DNA of 13,073 bases from SUG2458 sp963651465 (lineage in GTDB: Bacteria > Bacillota_I > Bacilli_A > RFN20 > CAG-826), in assembly GCA_963651465.1 (NCBI GenBank), contig CAVJPS010000013.1, positions 1 through 13,073 on the forward strand, written 5' to 3'. Shown in pieces: positions 7,027-13,073 of this stretch; position 1 is the stretch's first letter; every line of letters starts with the position of its first letter. The notes under the pieces were generated by a model. It saw only the letters and a list, made by a program, of their open reading frames with translations, was not told the DNA's origin and made no database searches. A program made the position numbers and the translations under genes.

Positions 7027-8316
7027 TTATTCTTCCACTTTTTCTTGACGAATAACTTTAATTTTTTCAGCTGTGAATTCATCAGCTTCTATGATTTCTA
7101 CACTTAAATTTTCATATTCAAACTTATCACCTGTACGTGGAAATTCGTCAATTTGTTCGGTAACCCAACCATTTACAGTTGCGGATTCACCTTCATATTT
7201 ATCAATATCTAGTTCAACTAAATTGAAGAAATCTTCTAGATTCATAGAACCATCTACTATAAATTCATTTTCATTTTTCTGCTTATAGTCTTCTTCAATT
7301 ACGTCCATTTCGTCCCAAATATCACCAACTAATTCTTCAACAATATCTTCTAAAGTTAATAAACCAGCAGTACCACCATATTCATCTTTTACAATAGCAA
7401 CATGGCAATGTAATTCTTTAAAATCTTCTAAAATCGAAGAAATTTGTTTTGCTTCTGGAACATAATATGGTTTAACCATCATTTTACGAATATCAATGTT
7501 TTTATTTCCATTATTAATTTCTTTTAATAATTCAACAGTACGTAACATACCAATAATATTATCTAAAGAATCTTTATAAACTGGAATACGAGAGTGAGTA
7601 AATATTTCACTATCAGTTGTTAATTCATTAATATCGCTATCAATATCAAATGCAAATAAATCAACTCTAGGCGTCATAATTTGCATAGCACTACAATCAG
7701 TAAAATCAATAGCAGATTTTAATAATTCACTTTGAGACTCATCAATAAATCCTTCGTCTTCAATAGTGTCAACCATTTCAATTAATTCGTCATCAGATAC
7801 TTCCTCATCTTCTTGCTCATTTTCGTCAGCAACTTTTTCTTTAACTTTAAACATTAAGGAAGTAAGTTTAATAACTGGCCAAGAAATAGGGAAACATATC
7901 CATTTTAAAATTTTAATGGAAATAGCAAATTCTTTACTTAATTTATAGTTATATGATGTACCAATAACTTTAGGAATAATTTCTCCTAGTATAAGAATGA
8001 TAAAGAATACTCCAAAAGTACCAATTGTATCAGCTATACCACTACCATATTTTTCAGCAAAGTAATGATTAGCAATTAATGCACCAACTGTAGAAGCAGC
8101 AATTTGAGCAATATTAACACCTAATAATAAAGCACTATTTGTTGAATCAAAATTTTTTACTACATCAAAAGCTTGCTTTGATTTTTTGTCACCTTTTTCA
8201 GTTTCTTTTTCTAGTCTTAATTCATTTACGTTAGTAAAACAAGATTCACTTGCTGCTAAGAAAGCTGAAACAAAAACACAAATAACAAAAATAATCCATA
8301 ATACAACAATATTCAT
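7027..8316 (-). CDS. CNNM/CBS/CorC-HlyC domain membrane protein (hemolysin C/MpfA-type)
   Basis: A 429-residue member of the CNNM (DUF21) family, linked to Mg2+ and other divalent-cation export or homeostasis; the old name is hemolysin. Seen: a membrane domain of about 1-160 with hydrophobic helices (around 3-22, 60-85, 97-117 and 135-155) and the conserved LGEIIPKVIG; an acidic linker (about 162-185); a CBS pair (about 205-330) with MTPRVDLFAF, SRIPVYKDSLDNIIG and DEYGGTAGLLTLEDIVEELVGDI; and a C-terminal CorC_HlyC domain (about 345-425). All expected parts are present. The ATG shares one base with the upstream gene's stop (TAATG), with AAAGGAGG in front. It is the second gene of a two-gene operon with a shorter paralogue, suggesting a heterodimer or divided labour. 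Confidence 0.93.
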   Translation of the reverse strand: MNIVVLWIIFVICVFVSAFLAASESCFTNVNELRLEKETEKGDKKSKQAFDVVKNFDSTNSALLLGVNIAQIAASTVGALIANHYFAEKYGSGIADTIGTFGVFFIILILGEIIPKVIGTSYNYKLSKEFAISIKILKWICFPISWPVIKLTSLMFKVKEKVADENEQEDEEVSDDELIEMVDTIEDEGFIDESQSELLKSAIDFTDCSAMQIMTPRVDLFAFDIDSDINELTTDSEIFTHSRIPVYKDSLDNIIGMLRTVELLKEINNGNKNIDIRKMMVKPYYVPEAKQISSILEDFKELHCHVAIVKDEYGGTAGLLTLEDIVEELVGDIWDEMDVIEEDYKQKNENEFIVDGSMNLEDFFNLVELDIDKYEGESATVNGWVTEQIDEFPRTGDKFEYENLSVEIIEADEFTAEKIKVIRQEKVEE

Positions 8317-9341
8317 TAGCGATTACCTCCTTTACTTGTATTTAATAAAGGATGTTCAATGTCACCGACTAATTCAGATATAACATCATCCATCGTTACC
8401 ATACCAACAGTTTTTTTATTAATATTTTGTACAATGGCAACGTGAGTTTTATTACGCTTAAAACCTTCAAAAATATTTTCTAATGTTTCTTTTGCAGGTA
8501 CAAAGTAAACCATCATTAAACAATCTTTTATACTCTTATTAGGATCTGTAATATGATCTTTTAAATATTTACGAACGTGAAGAATACCAATGATATTATC
8601 TATATTTCCCTCATAAATAGGAATACGTGAATAAGATACATTTTTTAATGTTTCTTTTAATGATTCATGAGTAATATTATTAATATCAAGGGCAAATATT
8701 TTATCACGTGGAGTTAAAATATCTTTAATTGGTGTATCATCAAAATCAAGAGCAGACTGAATAATATCAGATTCATTTTCTTCGATTAAACCTTGATCTT
8801 CAATTTCTTCAATAACGTTTGTAAAATCATCATCAGTCATTAAAGGCTCTTCTTTCATTTTGAATATTTTATTTAAACACCAACTAATACCTTCAAATAT
8901 AATTGATAAAGGTGTTAAAACATAATAAAAAACAATAATTATAGGGGCAATGAATTTAACAACTTCATCAGCATATGCACGTCCAAAACTCTTTGGCGCA
9001 GTTTCACCAAAGATATAAACGATGATTGTTGTTACTATAGTAGAAACAATAGCTGCTATTGAGCCCGCTCCCATAAAGTGTTCAAATACTTGTAAAGCTA
9101 AAATTGATGTAACAATATTAACAATATTATTACCAATTAAAGTAGTAATTAAAGTCTTATTAGATTTATCTTCTAATTTACAAACTAATTTTGCAATCTT
9201 AGAGCCATCATTAGCTTTAACTCTCATACGGATAACATTACATGATGCAAAAGCAGTTTCACTCATAGAAAAGAAACCACTAAAAACAAGTAATATAAAT
9301 AAAACAATATAAATTAATGGTCGACTGGGATCCATATTCAA
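8316..9341 (-). CDS. Short CNNM/CBS domain protein without the CorC_HlyC domain
   Basis: A 341-residue CNNM-family membrane protein. Seen: membrane helices near residues 7-26, 60-80, 90-112 and 125-150, with FGETAPKSFG in the usual place; then a CBS pair (about 195-325) with LTPRDKIFALD, SRIPIYEGNIDNIIG and VGMVTMDDVISELVGDI. It ends about ten residues after the second CBS domain, so the C-terminal CorC_HlyC domain of its neighbour is absent. The CBS-2 DEYGG motif is also replaced (QNINKKT). I take the start at the TTG at 9341: AGGAG lies 8 bases upstream of it, but 14 bases from the next in-frame ATG at 9335, which is too far. It is the first gene of the operon and probably partners the full-length protein. 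Confidence 0.9.
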   Translation of the reverse strand: MNMDPSRPLIYIVLFILLVFSGFFSMSETAFASCNVIRMRVKANDGSKIAKLVCKLEDKSNKTLITTLIGNNIVNIVTSILALQVFEHFMGAGSIAAIVSTIVTTIIVYIFGETAPKSFGRAYADEVVKFIAPIIIVFYYVLTPLSIIFEGISWCLNKIFKMKEEPLMTDDDFTNVIEEIEDQGLIEENESDIIQSALDFDDTPIKDILTPRDKIFALDINNITHESLKETLKNVSYSRIPIYEGNIDNIIGILHVRKYLKDHITDPNKSIKDCLMMVYFVPAKETLENIFEGFKRNKTHVAIVQNINKKTVGMVTMDDVISELVGDIEHPLLNTSKGGNR

Positions 9342-9371
9342 ATAACCAACTCCTATTTCAAATATAAATAT

Positions 9372-9400
9372 ATTATATATGAAACTAATATTTTTTGCAA
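9372..9400 (-). promoter_or_regulatory. Sigma-A-type promoter of the CNNM operon
   Basis: On the minus strand TTGCAA (9400-9395) is followed after exactly 17 bases by TATAAT (9377-9372). Transcription would start near 9365, about 25 bases before the TTG start codon. Confidence 0.8.
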
Positions 9401-9442
9401 AAAAACTTTTTTACATAATAAATTTATATTCATTTTATTAAT

Positions 9443-9478
9443 AAAATTAAAATCCCTACCTTTAACAGTAGGGATTTG
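9443..9478 (-). terminator. Intrinsic terminator of nrdD-nrdG
   Basis: AAATCCCTAC (9451-9460) and GTAGGGATTT (9469-9478) form a perfect 10-base stem with an 8-base loop, followed by TAATTTTATT on the minus strand. The hairpin begins 3 bases after the nrdG stop codon. Confidence 0.85.
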
Positions 9479-9480
9479 TT

Positions 9481-9987
9481 TTACCAATTAATTAATTGTA
9501 ATTTATGAGATTTAATAGTATTTGGTAGGTCTATAACTCTTTGATTACGGGAGCCTCTAAATCTTAATGTTAAATCTCTTTCTTCTTCAATATAAGGTCC
9601 ATCTATTAACACATCAATGTTGTGTAATATACGATCTAAGTTTGGATTAGATTCTTTCATTTGTTGTAATTCTTCAAATGTATAACCTGTAAATACAATT
9701 ACATTAATATTTAATGATTTTAATTTATACACAAGTTCTAATGTAGGTTCTATCTGATAGAAAGGATCTCCACCAGAAATAGTAACACCATTTAATAAAG
9801 GATTAGATACAATTTGTTCTATAAGTTTATCAATATCAACTTCTACTCCTCCATCAAAGTCCCATGTTTCAGGATTGTGACATCCCACACATTCATGAGC
9901 ACATCCTTGAGTAAAAATTGTATATCTAATACCAGGACCATCTACAATTGAATCTGAAACAATACCAGCAATTCTAATTTTACCCAT
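9481..9987 (-). CDS. nrdG: Anaerobic ribonucleotide reductase activating protein NrdG
   Basis: A 168-residue radical SAM enzyme that uses S-adenosylmethionine and a [4Fe-4S] cluster to form the glycyl radical on NrdD. Seen: the cluster motif CxxxCxxC at Cys29, Cys33 and Cys36 (CAHECVGCHN), preceded by DGPGIRYTIFTQG; the SAM-binding GGDP at 72-75; and a later VFTGY strand and DGPY motif. Length and motif order match NrdG. The ATG shares one base with the nrdD stop (TAATG) and is served by a GGAGG site in the last nrdD codons, so the two are translationally coupled, as expected for partners. Confidence is high; pyruvate-formate-lyase activases have similar motifs but are longer, and the neighbour settles it. 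Confidence 0.96.
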   Translation of the reverse strand: MGKIRIAGIVSDSIVDGPGIRYTIFTQGCAHECVGCHNPETWDFDGGVEVDIDKLIEQIVSNPLLNGVTISGGDPFYQIEPTLELVYKLKSLNINVIVFTGYTFEELQQMKESNPNLDRILHNIDVLIDGPYIEEERDLTLRFRGSRNQRVIDLPNTIKSHKLQLINW

Positions 9988-12326
9988 TACTTTAATGCCT
10001 CCAATTCTTTTTGCATTGAAGAAATGTCTTTCTTTTCCATGTGTTTAACACGATCAGTTACCTCAGCACGTTTACCATTATTAAAGCGATCTAATGTACC
10101 AACTAAGTAACCAGTAATACGACGGATACGTTCAAATTTAATAGTACCTTCACTACGACCACAACCTGGGCAAGTATTATCAATTATACCATTATATCCA
10201 CACACTGGGTCACGATCGATTGGGTGATTAACAGAACCATAACCAATACCTTCATCATGCATACAACGTACGATTTGCTCAAAAGCTTCTTCGTTTTTAG
10301 CAATGTCACCATCTACTTCAACATAAGTAATATGACCACCATTTGTTAGATTATTATAAGGTGCTTCTTTGTGAATCTTCTCAAAGAGACCAATTTTATA
10401 ATAAACAGGAATATGGAATGAGTTAGTGTAGTAATCGCGATCTGTAACACCTTCGATTTTACCATATTTCTTAGCATCGATTTTTACAAAACGACCACTT
10501 AAGCCCTCAGCTGGAGTAGCAATTAATGAGAAGTTAAGATGATATTTATCTGTGTATTCATCAGCTTTATGTCTCATAAATCCAACAATACGTAAACCTA
10601 ATTCTTGAGCTTCTTCTGATTCACCATGGTGTTTACCAATCAATGCTTTCAAACATTCTGCTAAGCCAATAAAGCCAATTGTTAATGTACCATGAATTAA
10701 TGTAGGCCCAACTTCATCTTCTGGTTTAAGATTATCTGATTCCAACCAAATATGTTGACCATATAAGAATGGGAAATTATAAACATGTTTATGATATTGA
10801 ATATTATATCTTTCTAATAATTGGTCCTTAACTAAATCACACATTTGTTCAAGTGATTTAAAGAATTTTTCAACATCACCTTTTGCTTCAATACCTAAAC
10901 GAGGTAAGTTAATTGAGGTAAACGATAAGTTACCACGTCCACAAACAACTTCATTGTTTTTATCAACGTTACTCATAACACGAGTACGACAACCCATATA
11001 AGCTACTTCAGTATTGTAGTCACCAGGTTTATAGAAAGGAATATTCATAGGAGCGTCAATAAATGAGAAATTAGGGAATAATCTTAAGCCACTGCATTTA
11101 ATTGCTTTCTTGTATAAATCATAGTTTGGTTCACCAGGATTAAAGTTTAATCCGGATTTAACTTTAAAAATTTGAATTGGAAAAATAGGAGTTTCTCCGT
11201 GTCCTAAACCTTGCATTGTTGCATCTAATATACAATCAACTGCCATACGTCCTTCTTCAGATGTATCAGTACCATAGTTAAGTGATGAGAATGGTACTTG
11301 AGCACCAGCACGTGAATGCATTGTATTTAAATTATGAACAAGAGCTTCCATTGCTTGTAATGTTTCTTCTCTTGTTTCAGCATATGCGTAATTAATTGAT
11401 TTATCAAAGAATGCATCTAAAGATTCACCTTTATAAACTTCTTTAATTGTATCTTTTAATTCCTTTTCAAATGCATCGTTTTTCATACGGCATTCCACTT
11501 TTTCTTCAACTTTTTCTAATAATTCTTTAACGAATACACTAGTAAATTTATCATCAAAAATGGAGAAGAATTTTGAAAGATTTGCACGTAATGCTTTACG
11601 ATATGATTTACGAACACCATAGCCCATTGCGTAATCAAAGTTAGGTATAGATTGACCACCGTGTTGATCATTTTGGTTAGCTTGAATAGCAATAGCACAT
11701 AAGGAAGCATAAGCTCTAATACTATTTGGTTCTCTTAAAAAACCATTACCAGTTGAAAAACCACCTTTAAATAATTTAATTAAATCAATTTGACAACATG
11801 TCATAGTTAAAGTATAAAAATCTAAATCATGAATGTGAATATCACCATTTTTATGAGCTTCAGCAAAACGAGGTTCTAATACGTGAGTACGATAGAATTC
11901 TTTAGCAGATTCGCTGCCATATTTAAGCATTGTACCCATTGCTGTATCACCATTGATATTTGCATTTTCTCTTTTTGTATCATTATCTTTAGCTGTTTGA
12001 AAAGTAATACCTTCTAATACATGCATCAATTGTGTATTCTTTTCTCTTTGTTTAGTTCTTTCAGCACGATAAATAATATATGCTTTAGCAACTTCAGGCT
12101 CATTATTAGACATTAATGTTTCTTCAACAATATCTTGAACTTGTTCAACTGTTGGAATCTTCTTTTTGAAAATTTCGTCTAATTGTTCAACTGTTGCATC
12201 AGTAATTTTTTCAACTGTTTCTTTATCGTGTTTACCACAAGATTCAAATGCTTGAGTAATAGCAATAAAAATTTTACGTTCATCAAATGCTACGACACGA
12301 CCATCACGTTTTTTTATCTTTTTCAT
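9987..12326 (-). CDS. nrdD: Anaerobic (class III) ribonucleoside-triphosphate reductase NrdD
   Basis: A 779-residue enzyme that reduces ribonucleoside triphosphates to dNTPs without oxygen, using a glycyl radical. Seen: an N-terminal ATP-cone (about 1-95, starting KKRDGRVVAFDERKI) for allosteric control; the catalytic barrel with MTCCQIDL and NFDYAMGYG; a C-terminal cysteine cluster (DPVCGY, then TCPGC); and the glycyl-radical site RRITGYLVG with the radical glycine at about 739. Only three cysteines lie in the cluster, so a fourth metal ligand, if needed, may be the cysteine in VRCMHDEG. The frame could begin at a TTG at 12359, but GGAGGG six bases before the ATG at 12326 makes that the start. 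It is co-transcribed with nrdG. The presence of this system implies anaerobic growth. Confidence 0.96.
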   Translation of the reverse strand: MKKIKKRDGRVVAFDERKIFIAITQAFESCGKHDKETVEKITDATVEQLDEIFKKKIPTVEQVQDIVEETLMSNNEPEVAKAYIIYRAERTKQREKNTQLMHVLEGITFQTAKDNDTKRENANINGDTAMGTMLKYGSESAKEFYRTHVLEPRFAEAHKNGDIHIHDLDFYTLTMTCCQIDLIKLFKGGFSTGNGFLREPNSIRAYASLCAIAIQANQNDQHGGQSIPNFDYAMGYGVRKSYRKALRANLSKFFSIFDDKFTSVFVKELLEKVEEKVECRMKNDAFEKELKDTIKEVYKGESLDAFFDKSINYAYAETREETLQAMEALVHNLNTMHSRAGAQVPFSSLNYGTDTSEEGRMAVDCILDATMQGLGHGETPIFPIQIFKVKSGLNFNPGEPNYDLYKKAIKCSGLRLFPNFSFIDAPMNIPFYKPGDYNTEVAYMGCRTRVMSNVDKNNEVVCGRGNLSFTSINLPRLGIEAKGDVEKFFKSLEQMCDLVKDQLLERYNIQYHKHVYNFPFLYGQHIWLESDNLKPEDEVGPTLIHGTLTIGFIGLAECLKALIGKHHGESEEAQELGLRIVGFMRHKADEYTDKYHLNFSLIATPAEGLSGRFVKIDAKKYGKIEGVTDRDYYTNSFHIPVYYKIGLFEKIHKEAPYNNLTNGGHITYVEVDGDIAKNEEAFEQIVRCMHDEGIGYGSVNHPIDRDPVCGYNGIIDNTCPGCGRSEGTIKFERIRRITGYLVGTLDRFNNGKRAEVTDRVKHMEKKDISSMQKELEALK

Positions 12327-12377
12327 AATCTTCCCTCCAAAATATAATATTTTTAACAATTTAACCCAAAAAGGGTA

Positions 12378-12404
12378 TAAAAAAGAATAGGAGTTAATAC
12401 TCCT
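12378..12404 (-). terminator. Possible leader attenuator hairpin before nrdD
   Basis: AGGAGT (12389-12394) and ACTCCT (12399-12404) form a perfect six-base stem with a four-base loop. On the minus strand it is followed, after four bases, by a six-T run. It lies 63 bases ahead of nrdD, so it could stop transcription early. The stem's ACTCC could instead pair with the GGAG of the nrdD ribosome site. The gap before the T-run makes it a weak terminator. Confidence 0.4.
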
Positions 12405-12416
12405 TTGCTAGAATAA

Positions 12417-12450
12417 TTGAGCGTCTAAAATTATCAGACATGTCTCTCAA
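12417..12450 (-). ncRNA. Structured element in the nrdD leader
   Basis: TTGAG/CTCAA (12450-12446 with 12421-12417) encloses a hairpin whose stem GTCTGA/TTAGAC (12439-12434 with 12428-12423) has a TAATT loop. A second, competing self-complementary segment, AGACATGTCT, overlaps the hairpin's left arm. The element begins right at the predicted transcription start. I matched it to no riboswitch family I know; it may be a simple 5' stabiliser or a regulatory switch. Confidence 0.35.
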
Positions 12451-12458
12451 CGTGTATA

Positions 12459-12488
12459 AATATAAACAATTTTTATGGTCATTTGCAA
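12459..12488 (-). promoter_or_regulatory. Probable nrdD-nrdG promoter
   Basis: On the minus strand TTGCAA (12488-12483), the same -35 hexamer as the CNNM promoter, is followed after 17-18 bases by TTATAT/TATATT. Transcription would start near 12452, giving a leader of about 125 bases. A second reading uses TATACA (12458-12453) as -10. I see no good pair of NrdR boxes. Confidence 0.5.
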
Positions 12489-12509
12489 GACTTTTTTATT
12501 AAAAATGAT

Positions 12510-12526
12510 ATGTAATTTTTTTACAT
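12510..12526. promoter_or_regulatory. Palindromic candidate operator upstream of nrdD
   Basis: ATGTAA-TTTTT-TTACAT is a perfect 6-5-6 inverted repeat centred 30-odd bases upstream of the predicted nrdD -35 hexamer, where an activator or repressor could bind. It does not match the NrdR, Rex, Fur or CodY consensus as I know them. Confidence 0.35.
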
Positions 12527-12541
12527 TTTGAAAACTTTTTC

Positions 12542-12561
12542 ATTAGTAGAAAATTAGTAGA
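12542..12561. repeat. Two 9-base direct repeats with 11-base period
   Basis: ATTAGTAGA occurs at 12542-12550 and again at 12553-12561, so the copies sit about one helical turn apart. This is the kind of spacing expected for a protein dimer bound to one face of DNA, upstream of the nrdD palindrome. No known factor assigned. Confidence 0.4.
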
Positions 12562-12593
12562 TAAATTTCGTTTTTTTATATTTTTTTTCGTAA

Positions 12594-12644
12594 TTATTTC
12601 TTGACTATTTTATAACTTCGTGAGGCTTTAACATCATAGTTCAT
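12594..12644 (-). CDS. Possible 16-residue small peptide
   Basis: An ATG at 12644 opens a 16-codon frame (MNYDVKASRSYKIVKK) ending in TAA, with AAGGG eight bases upstream. Its bases are less A+T-rich than the surrounding non-coding DNA, and the peptide is basic. It lies between the candidate small RNA and the nrdD promoter and has no clear promoter of its own. A frame this short can arise by chance, so I rate it low. Confidence 0.2.
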   Translation of the reverse strand: MNYDVKASRSYKIVKK

Positions 12645-12751
12645 AATATTCCCTTGCTAAAACTAAATTTAAATTTGAATTAATTTAAGTTAGTTTTCTT
12701 TCAATTTATCCTTAGATTATTATTAAAAGGTTTTAACAACACACAAATTGC

Positions 12752-12784
12752 AAAAAAAAAGCTCTGTGTCACAACTCACAAAGC
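12752..12784 (-). terminator. Strong intrinsic terminator of the candidate small RNA
   Basis: On the minus strand GCTTTGTG (12784-12777) pairs with CACAGAGC (12768-12761) with one G-U pair and an eight-base loop, and runs straight into nine T residues (12760-12752). It has no gene of its own upstream except the transcript predicted from the promoter at 12955-12983. Confidence 0.8.
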
Positions 12785-12948
12785 ATTCTCAGGGTTCGGT
12801 ATTACGTTTTTTTCATTACATTATAAATATCAAGTATATATTATATAAGGTTAATAGTAGAGAAAGAAAGGAAAACAAATATAATATAATGAAGCACGAT
12901 GTCGTAATACCTATAAAGATTGAGGAAATGTATTATAAGCATCGCGCA
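12752..12948 (-). ncRNA. Candidate small RNA of about 195 bases
   Basis: A consensus-like promoter (12983-12955) and a strong terminator (12784-12752) bracket a stretch with no sizeable frame. The predicted transcript begins at or next to a stem: GCGCGATG (12947-12940) pairs with CATCGTGC (12901-12894) with one G-U pair. Inside it TAATAC (12935-12930) pairs with GTATTA (12910-12905). The apical loop carries TTTCCTCAAT, complementary to ribosome binding sites. A pyrimidine-rich stretch (TTTTCCTTTCTTTCTC) follows, then an A+T-rich linker and the terminator hairpin. A competing long-range pairing exists: GGTATTACG (12911-12903) with CGTAATACC (12806-12798). It matches neither SRP RNA, tmRNA, RNase P RNA nor a riboswitch that I recognise. 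The length suits 6S RNA, but the fold does not clearly fit. Alternative: a terminated leader of nrdD. Confidence 0.55.
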
Positions 12949-12954
12949 AGGTAA

Positions 12955-12983
12955 ATATTATTACTTTTAATTTTAAATGTCAA
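12955..12983 (-). promoter_or_regulatory. Consensus sigma-A promoter of the candidate small RNA
   Basis: On the minus strand TTGACA (12983-12978), a 17-base spacer, then TAATAT (12960-12955). The -35 is perfect, the spacing is optimal and the -10 matches four of six positions. It is among the strongest promoters in the window and points at no gene, which is the main argument for a non-coding transcript. Confidence 0.75.
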
Positions 12984-13013
12984 ACAAAATTTTAATTTTT
13001 TTTTTAGTTTTTT

Positions 13014-13029
13014 ATGAAAATGCTTTCAT
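13014..13029. promoter_or_regulatory. Candidate CcpA catabolite-response (cre) site
   Basis: ATGAAAATGCTTTCAT differs from the TGAAARCGYTTTCA cre consensus at one central base. It is nearly palindromic and lies 30 bases upstream of the -35 of the small-RNA promoter, a position from which CcpA often activates. A short chance match cannot be excluded in A+T-rich DNA. Confidence 0.35.
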
Positions 13030-13073
13030 CGACGAAAAAGGACTTTTAGATTGTCTTAAGTAAAATGGAATAT

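Larger units (their letters stand above)
12327..13073. other. Signal-rich intergenic region without a sizeable gene
   Basis: About 750 bases between nrdD and the window edge hold no convincing frame longer than a few dozen codons. The supported content is the nrdD leader and promoter, a palindrome, a phased direct repeat, a possible 16-codon frame, the candidate small RNA with promoter and terminator, and a cre-like site. Between about 12645 and 12751 I see only A+T-rich sequence with no clear element. The last 44 bases (13030-13073) show nothing I can assign. Confidence 0.6.

Noticed and set aside
11516..11710. Minus-strand 64-codon frame inside nrdD in another frame
   Set aside because: Contained wholly in nrdD, with no support of its own.
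12450..12470. NrdR box near the nrdD promoter
   Set aside because: The A+T-rich stretch does not match the 16-base NrdR consensus and no second box is present at the usual spacing.
12752..12948. Identity of the candidate RNA as 6S, SRP, tmRNA, RNase P or T-box
   Set aside because: I looked for the SRP GGAAG core, the tmRNA CCA end, RNase P GAGGAAAGUC and the T-box AGGGUGG; none is present. 6S has the right length, but the closing stem between the two ends is not seen.
12748..12954. Plus-strand 68-codon frame in the region right of nrdD
   Set aside because: Starts at TTG without a ribosome site, runs antisense across the terminator and candidate small RNA, and gives no family-like protein.
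12977..13063. 28-codon plus-strand frame starting MSNKILIFF, with a hydrophobic N-terminus
   Set aside because: No ribosome site, its start overlaps the -35 of a strong opposite promoter, and a frame of this length is expected by chance.
13012..13073. Minus-strand frame open from the window edge to a TAA at 13014-13012, possibly the 3' end of a gene
   Set aside because: Fewer than 20 codons visible, no recognisable sequence and no coding bias; cannot be told from chance.

Overview
The window is strongly A+T-rich bacterial DNA. All twelve complete reading frames I assign end in TAA. Tryptophan is TGG where I checked it, and the household genes are full length under the standard code, so there is no sign of UGA reassignment. 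The anaerobic ribonucleotide reductase pair nrdD-nrdG, AGGAGG-type ribosome binding sites and strong sigma-A-type promoters fit a low-GC anaerobe of the Bacillota/Mycoplasmatota (Erysipelotrichia- or RF39-like gut Bacilli are my guess from overall flavour, not from a search).

Layout, left to right. (1) 1-2460, minus strand: a tight block of five small, unrecognised or weakly recognised genes. From the promoter side these are a helix-turn-helix protein, a secreted cysteine-containing protein, a single-pass protein, a four-helix membrane protein, and a second membrane protein cut by the window edge. This is the accessory part of the window. (2) 2622-3161, plus strand: a guanylate-kinase-like gene, the only plus-strand gene. 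It runs head-on into hflX with a 14-base overlap, and its terminator lies inside hflX. (3) 3148-6910, minus strand: an operon of short-chain dehydrogenase, ABC-F ATPase and HflX GTPase, read from an extended -10 promoter. (4) 7027-9341, minus strand: two overlapping CNNM/CBS membrane transporter-like genes with their own promoter and terminator. (5) 9481-12326, minus strand: nrdD-nrdG with a structured leader, candidate operators and a terminator. (6) 12327-13073: about 750 bases without a sizeable gene, but rich in signals. It holds a near-perfect TTGACA-17-TAATAT promoter, a hairpin at the predicted 5' end, and a strong intrinsic terminator about 190 bases on. Together these outline an undescribed small RNA, with a CcpA cre-like palindrome just upstream.

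How the genes work together. nrdD and nrdG supply dNTPs without oxygen: NrdG makes the glycyl radical on NrdD. HflX and the ABC-F protein both act on ribosomes and are co-transcribed with an oxidoreductase. The two CNNM proteins probably act as a pair at the membrane in divalent-cation export or homeostasis. Most genes are translationally coupled, and four junctions share the same one-base TAATG overlap.

The best candidates for something new are the small RNA at 12752-12948 and the membrane/secreted gene block at the left edge. The latter may be a divergent Tad/type II-secretion-like system, but that rests on topology alone.
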